Shown here piece after piece: positions 21,973-25,421 of a stretch of DNA of 25,421 nt; position 1 is the first letter of the stretch; each line of letters opens with the position of its first letter. Where the stretch lies: positions 1-25,421 of IMG/VR virus record IMGVR_UViG_3300028840_001620. The stretch is one strand, 5' to 3'. Source of the stretch: a virus. A program made the position numbers and the translations under genes. Under the pieces are notes generated by a model. That model made no database searches. It worked only from the letters and a program-made list of their open reading frames with translations, and was not told the DNA's origin.

Positions 21973-22010
21973 AACCGGTAAAAGTTACTCCTGCTTTTAC
22001 CGGTTTTTTT
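21973..22010 (+). terminator. Rho-independent terminator after cro
   Basis: AACCGGTAAAAG (21973-21984) pairs with CTTTTACCGGTT (21994-22005) across a nine-base loop, and T continues to 22010. A 12-bp stem plus T-run is a strong intrinsic terminator. It corresponds in place to lambda tR1, so right-operon genes need read-through or their own promoter. Confidence 0.9.
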
Positions 22011-22252
22011 ATAGGTGGAAAAAAAGAAAAACAAACAGCCCGACACGCTGAGAGTATGTGCACCCGATCACGGTGGCCTGTCATAAAAGTGATCTAAAAG
22101 TTCTCAATCAATAAAAGGGGTAACACCGCGAACTGCCCGATTGAGCCATAAGGAACCGAGAGGCGAAAGGGGACCGGAGTACTGATCTACCGATCAGGAA
22201 AGGGCGGTAAATACAACAAGTTAAAAAGTTATCCACAGGTTATACACAACGC
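22011..22252. other. Non-coding region, candidate replication origin or structured leader
   Basis: 242 bases without a credible gene. They contain four GATC sites (22066, 22091, 22184, 22192), the hairpin CTGATC-TACC-GATCAG (22182-22197), longer inverted pairs GATCAC/GTGATC (22066-22071 with 22089-22094) and CTCAATC/GATTGAG (22103-22109 with 22139-22145), an AT-rich stretch and two consensus DnaA boxes at the right edge. Clustered Dam sites plus DnaA boxes are typical of oriC-type origins. A structured 5' leader for the right operon is the alternative; both could apply. Confidence 0.45.
22229..22248 (+). promoter_or_regulatory. Tandem DnaA boxes
   Basis: TTATCCACA (22229-22237) and TTATACACA (22240-22248) both fit the TTATNCACA consensus exactly, in the same orientation with an 11-bp repeat distance, about one helical turn. 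They end four bases before the VRR-NUC ATG. TATACA within the second box lies six bases before that ATG and could serve as a -10 element. Confidence 0.8.
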
Positions 22253-22603
22253 ATGAAGCACCTCGAAGATAATGAACAAGCTGCCCTGTTCGATTGGGCC
22301 AGGAATATACCGGCATTGCGCTGGATGCACGCTATACCGAACGGTGGCAGGCGCAACATACGGGAAGCGGCACGGCTCAAACGCCAGGGCGTCAAGGCAG
22401 GTGTATCTGATATCTGCCTGCCTGCAGTCAAGCCACCCTATGCCGGCCTGTATATCGAAATGAAGCGGTCAAAGGGAAAAGCAACCCTGACAGACAAGCA
22501 AAGCGAGTTTATCAAGGCTATGGAGCTGCAGGGCTATAAATGCGCGGTGTGTCGCGGATTTGATGAGGCAAAAGCAACTATCGAGGAGTATTTAAAATTA
22601 TGA
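22253..22603 (+). CDS. VRR-NUC domain nuclease
   Basis: 116 residues, a complete small PD-(D/E)XK-like nuclease. Visible conserved positions are E8/Q9 (DNEQAALFDW), NGGRRN (30-35), G50-V-S-D53 (KAGVSDICLP), E69-M-K71 (GLYIEMKRSKG) and Q83 (TDKQSEFI), ending in GYKCAVCRGFDEA. VRR-NUC enzymes cut structured DNA such as Holliday junctions or flaps, and small stand-alone phage versions often accompany recombination genes. It may resolve replication or packaging intermediates together with the RecT-like protein. There is no Shine-Dalgarno; DnaA boxes lie directly upstream. Its TGA overlaps the next ATG. Confidence 0.85.
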   Translation: MKHLEDNEQAALFDWARNIPALRWMHAIPNGGRRNIREAARLKRQGVKAGVSDICLPAVKPPYAGLYIEMKRSKGKATLTDKQSEFIKAMELQGYKCAVCRGFDEAKATIEEYLKL

Positions 22604-22764
22604 GCGTCAGAGAAACAAAGGGACAGATACGCTCGCAGACTTCCCAGCGCGAATATGATCGTAAGCATGGTGTGGTGCGCCAGCCTGATTTCTGCAAGGG
22701 AAGCCGCGACCGAGCAAAAGAAAAACAAATTATTGCGCGCCTGGCTTGCGCCGAGGAGGGTTAA
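22600..22764 (+). CDS. Unassigned 54-aa basic protein
   Basis: Starts in an ATGA overlap with the nuclease gene and reads MSVRETKGQIRSQTSQREYD, then a segment encoded by the 28-bp repeat (GVVRQPDFC), then KGSRDRAKEKQIIARLACAE. It is strongly basic and probably helical. No family is recognised. The overlap, and the GGAGGG ribosome site at its 3' end for the next gene, support it as a real gene. Its mRNA contains a 28-nt segment complementary to the leftward early mRNA. Confidence 0.55.
   Translation: MSVRETKGQIRSQTSQREYDRKHGVVRQPDFCKGSRDRAKEKQIIARLACAEEG
22669..22696 (+). repeat. 28-bp exact repeat, right copy
   Basis: Identical to 20888-20915; flanking bases differ. It lies inside the 54-aa gene and is transcribed rightward. 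Confidence 0.9.
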
Positions 22765-22767
22765 TTC

Positions 22768-23103
22768 ATGACTGAATGGCCACACTTGAGAAGATCCGGC
22801 GAGTGGTATGACAGCGCCGGCACTCCATTCGACCCTGATAAACATTTCAGGAAAAAAGGCGAGAGCAAGCCGACCGTCAACAAAGACGGCACATTCAGGA
22901 AAAAACCAAAACAGAAAATAAAAAGCGACCCACTGCAGGAAAATCAACTGCTCGGCACATTCAAAAACCATGTTCATCAGGCAGGCACAGAGGCGCGCCT
23001 GAATGAATTAAGCACGCTCGCAGGAATGATGCACTTTACAGGCGATGAGGAATCGATGGCGCAAGAGTGGATCAGGACCAGGCGCGGGGAGCTGAAAGCA
23101 TGA
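22768..23103 (+). CDS. Unassigned 111-aa phage protein
   Basis: Good ribosome site (GAGGAGGG). The first half is polar with a repeated short motif, FRKKGESKP and FRKKPKQK, around TVNKDGT; the second half is helical (TEARLNELSTLAGMMHFTGD). A similar WPHLRRSGEWYDSAGTPFDP-type opening occurs in small phage proteins I cannot place. The stop overlaps the ATG of the gpZ-like gene (ATGA), suggesting co-translation with it. Confidence 0.5.
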   Translation: MTEWPHLRRSGEWYDSAGTPFDPDKHFRKKGESKPTVNKDGTFRKKPKQKIKSDPLQENQLLGTFKNHVHQAGTEARLNELSTLAGMMHFTGDEESMAQEWIRTRRGELKA

Positions 23104-23666
23104 CGGTATCTGTAAGGGTCGACACCAGCGAGCTTGAAAAGGCTTTCAAGCAAATCAACCGCAAGATGCCAGCGGTCACAGCCAAGGCGATTAATGAAAC
23201 AGCCCGTTTCGCCAAGTCCAATAGTGAAAAGGAGGTGGCGAAGGCCCTGCGCCTAAAGCCGCTCAAGCTGGTCACAAAACGATTCACCATCGAGGGCGAG
23301 GTAAAAGAGGACCGCACCAAGCTGACAGAAGCAAATCGCTCACGGTTGCGCTCAACGCTGTCGGTATATGTGCGCGGGATTCCTGTCGGGCAGATCGCCG
23401 GCAAGGCGACGAAAAGCCAACGCAAGCGCCCCGGTGTAAAAGCCAAGGCCGGGCGTTTTTACAAAGGCGCATTCTATAACCCGCGCGATAATCGCATGGT
23501 GTTCAAGCGGCGCAAAAGCGGACAGCTGATGATGCCGAAAGTCGGTGTACGGAAACTTTTGACTGACAAGTTCGGCACCTATGTTTCGGGGCGGCCTGGC
23601 CTGGTTGAGTTTCGCAAGCGGTGGGAACGTCTGGCAAGATTTGAACTGTCTAAGATAAGCATCTGA
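23100..23666 (+). CDS. Minor tail protein Z homologue (GPZ family)
   Basis: The start is set at ATG 23100, overlapping the previous TGA. 188 residues: VSVRVDTSELEKAFKQINRK, then MPAVTAKAINETARFAKSNS and a very basic stretch (PLKLVTKRF, RSRLRSTLSVYVRGIP, KATKSQRKRPGVKAKAGRFY). This is the pattern of Prophage_tail_Z, lambda gpZ (192 aa), needed to finish the tail end that meets the head. In lambda the gene lies between FII and U. Here it is displaced to the right end, which after circularisation is just upstream of terminase. It overlaps the methyltransferase start (TGATG). Confidence 0.75.
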   Translation: MTVSVRVDTSELEKAFKQINRKMPAVTAKAINETARFAKSNSEKEVAKALRLKPLKLVTKRFTIEGEVKEDRTKLTEANRSRLRSTLSVYVRGIPVGQIAGKATKSQRKRPGVKAKAGRFYKGAFYNPRDNRMVFKRRKSGQLMMPKVGVRKLLTDKFGTYVSGRPGLVEFRKRWERLARFELSKISI

Positions 23667-24256
23667 TGTGGGCTGACCAGGCATTTTATAAACTACTGTC
23701 GGATTACGACTTTGACACTGTGCTCGATGTCGGCTCGGGCACGGGCGAGCACTCAAAGATGTTTCGCGATCATGGAAAGCATGTAACTACAATTGATTTA
23801 ACGCAGCCTGCTGATATCACTGGGGACTTTTTAAGCTGTCCGCCCGAGCTTGTCAGCGAATCGCCCTATGCTTGCATCTGGTCCAGTCATGTACTCGAAC
23901 ACCAGACAAACGTCGGCGCATTTTTAGAGCGCTGTTTTTACCTGCTCGATGATGACGGCATCCTGGCTATAACCGTGCCACCACTAAAGCATGAGATTGT
24001 CGGCGGCCATGTTTCGTTGTGGAACGCCGGCCTGCTGCTTTACAACCTGGTGCTGGCCGGGTTCGATTGTTCACAGGCCGCTGTTAAAACATACGGCTAT
24101 AACATATCCGTGATCGTCAGAAAGAAACCCGCCAAGATGCCGCGCCTTTGCATGGATAGTGGCGACATCAATGCGCTAAAGCGATTTTTTCCCATGGTCG
24201 TCGATGAGGGATTCATCGGCCAGATCGATCAAATTAACTGGAACAAAACCGAATGA
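23666..24256 (+). CDS. SAM-dependent methyltransferase (class I)
   Basis: 196 residues with a Rossmann-type methyltransferase core: motif I VLDVGSGTGEHS (19-30), the acidic end of strand 2 (TTIDLTQPADITGDF), IWSSHVLEHQ (71-80) in the region of motif IV, and a motif-VI-like LDDDGILAITVPP. It resembles the Methyltransf_11/23 group that acts on small molecules or glycans more than DNA methylases: no NPPY or DPPY motif is present. It is coupled to gpZ by TGATG and to the next gene by overlap (ATGA at 24253). The substrate is unknown. Confidence 0.75.
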   Translation: MWADQAFYKLLSDYDFDTVLDVGSGTGEHSKMFRDHGKHVTTIDLTQPADITGDFLSCPPELVSESPYACIWSSHVLEHQTNVGAFLERCFYLLDDDGILAITVPPLKHEIVGGHVSLWNAGLLLYNLVLAGFDCSQAAVKTYGYNISVIVRKKPAKMPRLCMDSGDINALKRFFPMVVDEGFIGQIDQINWNKTE

Positions 24257-24975
24257 CAGACGAACAAGCAACACCAGACGAAAAACCAGAAGCACCTAAA
24301 AGCATACACATAATATGCAGCGGTGCCACAACAAAGGACTACCTGGCCGCCAATATGGGCTATGAGCGGGTGATACCTAAAGCGGATCAGGTGTGGTCAT
24401 TGAATAAATCGCTGCGTTCGTTTCGTGCAGATATGGGATTCGTGCTCGATGATTGGGTGGGAGAGTACGCCAAAAGCCGGGCGTATATGACGGACATTGT
24501 GCGCCTTACCCATGAGATACCTATTGTCACCACTGTGGTAGACCTGGAAACACAGAAGCTGATCGAGGGCATGGGCGGCAATCCTGACAACGTCATTGCC
24601 TATCCGGTTAAGGAGATACGCGACGCCCTGGGCGAGCATTTCTATAATAACTGCAGGGCCACTATTCCAGAGACACACACAAAAGAGCAGTTCATCAAAC
24701 AGAAGGGCAATTCAATGCTGTATATGAAAAACAGTGTGCCGATGATACTGGCCTATGCCTGGTGGCTGGGGGTCCGGTCTATCTACCTGTTTGGTGCCGA
24801 CTACTCGCACCCTATGAGTAACAGCAGAGAAGCCGACCAGCCTAATGCAGAATATTGGTGTGGTTTTCTTGAGGCATGCGGCGTGTCGCTATTCCTGCCT
24901 AATGACACCACCCTAAAGAGCGCGCGCATGGGTATGGATATCTATGGATATGGTGCAAGACAACCGATACTGTGA
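24253..24975 (+). CDS. MptE/DUF115-like Rossmann protein
   Basis: 240 residues. After a disordered acidic start (to about 15) comes IHIICSGATTKDYL (18-31), a glycine-poor Rossmann opening; then DQVWSLNKSLRSFRADMGFV and VLDDWV, and late in the protein YLFGADYSHPMSNSREADQP. The GADYSHP segment and the DxVW..N pattern recall phage proteins of the MptE-like/DUF115 group, related to pterin pyrophosphokinases and glycosyltransferase-like enzymes. The activity is unknown. It is coupled to the methyltransferase upstream and by GTGA to the HNH gene downstream, so the pair may act on the same substrate. Confidence 0.55.
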   Translation: MTDEQATPDEKPEAPKSIHIICSGATTKDYLAANMGYERVIPKADQVWSLNKSLRSFRADMGFVLDDWVGEYAKSRAYMTDIVRLTHEIPIVTTVVDLETQKLIEGMGGNPDNVIAYPVKEIRDALGEHFYNNCRATIPETHTKEQFIKQKGNSMLYMKNSVPMILAYAWWLGVRSIYLFGADYSHPMSNSREADQPNAEYWCGFLEACGVSLFLPNDTTLKSARMGMDIYGYGARQPIL

Positions 24976-25370
24976 GCATATACTGCAAGTATTGCGATAG
25001 AGATAGGGATGCTGGCGAGTTCTACCCCTACCAACTACATAAGTGCAAAGAGTGTCATCGAGAAGCAGTGAAAGAATGGGGGATTAAAAATAGCGAAAGA
25101 CGAGCCGCCTATGAACGCACAGCAGATAGGGCCCGGTCCCGTAGAGAGTACGCACAAGATAACCCGCGCATAAGGAACGCACACAAGGCTATTGAGAACG
25201 CGATAAGGCGGGGTAAATTAGTCAATCCTAATCATTGCTCGAAGTGTAACAAAGACATTAAAACGGTAGCACACCACGATGATTATTCATTGCCTAATAT
25301 TGTTAGATGGTTATGTAGTTCATGTCACAAGCAATGGCACGCAATAAATGGGCCAGGAAAGAATGCATAG
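24972..25370 (+). CDS. HNH/endonuclease VII-like zinc protein next to cos
   Basis: 132 residues, start GTG in a GTGA overlap. A first zinc knuckle uses C5, C8, C25 and C28 (YCKYCDRD, HKCKECHR). After a basic linker a second set uses C89, C92, C115 and C118 around the active-site-like AHHDDYS (100-106) and WLCSSCHKQWHA (113-124). This last block is the form seen in many small phage HNH or endo VII-like proteins. HNH proteins near terminase genes are known to assist cos cleavage in HK97-type phages. Here the gene ends 39 bases before the cos overhang, so the same role is likely. DNA cleavage itself is inferred. Confidence 0.7.
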   Translation: MSIYCKYCDRDRDAGEFYPYQLHKCKECHREAVKEWGIKNSERRAAYERTADRARSRREYAQDNPRIRNAHKAIENAIRRGKLVNPNHCSKCNKDIKTVAHHDDYSLPNIVRWLCSSCHKQWHAINGPGKNA

Positions 25371-25381
25371 TAAAATGTTTT

Positions 25382-25388
25382 GGGTCCT
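25382..25388 (+). promoter_or_regulatory. cosQ-like element
   Basis: GGGTCCT, followed by CCCG, resembles the lambda cosQ segment as I remember it (GGGTCCTTTCCG), which is needed to stop packaging and cut the right end. Its distance to the overhang is 28 nt here, against about 30 in lambda. Confidence 0.6.
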
Positions 25389-25418
25389 CCCGAAGGCGTG
25401 CGCCTTGCGGGTCGGAGG
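25386..25418. repeat. Hyphenated inverted repeat at the right cos end
   Basis: CCCG-AAGGCG (25389-25398), a TG centre, then CGCCTT-G-CGGG (25401-25411) gives a ten-pair stem with one bulged G. Outer CCT/AGG pairs extend it into the overhang. It fills the interval between the cosQ-like element and the nick. Confidence 0.65.
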
Positions 25419-25421
25419 GCG
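25410..25421. other. cos: Right cohesive end (cos, 12-nt overhang copy)
   Basis: The last 12 bases equal bases 1-12. Joined ends would read cosQ-like element, inverted repeat, the 12-nt overhang once, then CGCGGTTTTCGC and the terminase genes. Confidence 0.85.

Noticed and set aside
22534-22977. 147-codon leftward ORF with a hydrophobic N terminus
   Set aside because: It runs antisense to three overlapping rightward genes. Its AEIRLAHHT similarity to the 52-aa membrane protein comes only from the 28-bp repeat.
1-25421. Capsid-forming satellite (PICI-like element)
   Set aside because: The small size and lack of replication genes suggested it, but a full set of tail genes, tape measure and holin is present, so it looks like an autonomous phage.

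Overview
The window reads as one complete temperate phage chromosome of the lambda/HK97 siphovirus type, 25,421 bases as given. The same 12 bases stand at both extreme ends, beside sequence that resembles the lambda cos site. The unit genome would then be about 25,409 bp with 12-nt cohesive ends that were filled in. The host is probably a gammaproteobacterium. The attachment site copies the 3' half of a tRNA-Val(GAC) gene very like that of enterics, the integrase and cos region are lambda-like, and a pair of consensus DnaA boxes is present. No host genus can be named.

Layout. 1-62: left cos end. 63-10067, rightward: terminase small and large subunits, gpW-like joiner, portal, a fused prohead protease/major capsid protein, capsid cement protein, head-tail joiner, tail terminator, tail tube, a tail chaperone pair made by a -1 frameshift, and a short tape measure. 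10064-16271, rightward: tail tip and hub, fibre-like proteins, an SGNH esterase with a lectin-like front half, and an unassigned protein that could be a glycan hydrolase. 16271-17355, rightward: four small membrane proteins ending in a 3TM holin. 17356-17624: attP, with integrase arm-like repeats and a palindrome. 17625-21237, leftward: an early operon of small zinc-binding and membrane proteins, a DUF6948-like protein, a Gly-rich repeat protein, a RecT-like annealing protein, excisionase, integrase and a 90-aa protein. 21238-21970: a lambda-like immunity region with a short repressor between two operator clusters and a Cro-like gene. 21971-22252: a terminator, then a non-coding stretch that resembles a DnaA-type origin. 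22253-25370, rightward: VRR-NUC nuclease, two small unknowns, a minor tail protein Z homologue, a methyltransferase, an MptE/DUF115-like protein and an HNH-type protein next to cos. 25371-25421: right cos end.

How it works together. After the ends join, every rightward gene from cro through cos to the holin forms one head-to-tail series with overlapping starts and stops. The leftward genes form a second operon from PL. Repressor bound at the two operator sets would shut both promoters and keep the prophage in tRNA-Val. After induction, Xis and Int excise it. Replication seems to lean on the host: I recognise no helicase, primase, polymerase or initiator gene. Packaging then runs from cos with Nu1/GpA-type terminase and probably the HNH protein.

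No classical anti-phage system, CRISPR array or insertion sequence is visible. The points most worth following are the origin-like region in a genome without a replication module, the internal start in the protease-capsid fusion, a 28-bp repeat that makes the left and right early transcripts complementary, a 54-bp duplication of a gene start around a palindrome, and the methyltransferase/MptE-like pair.
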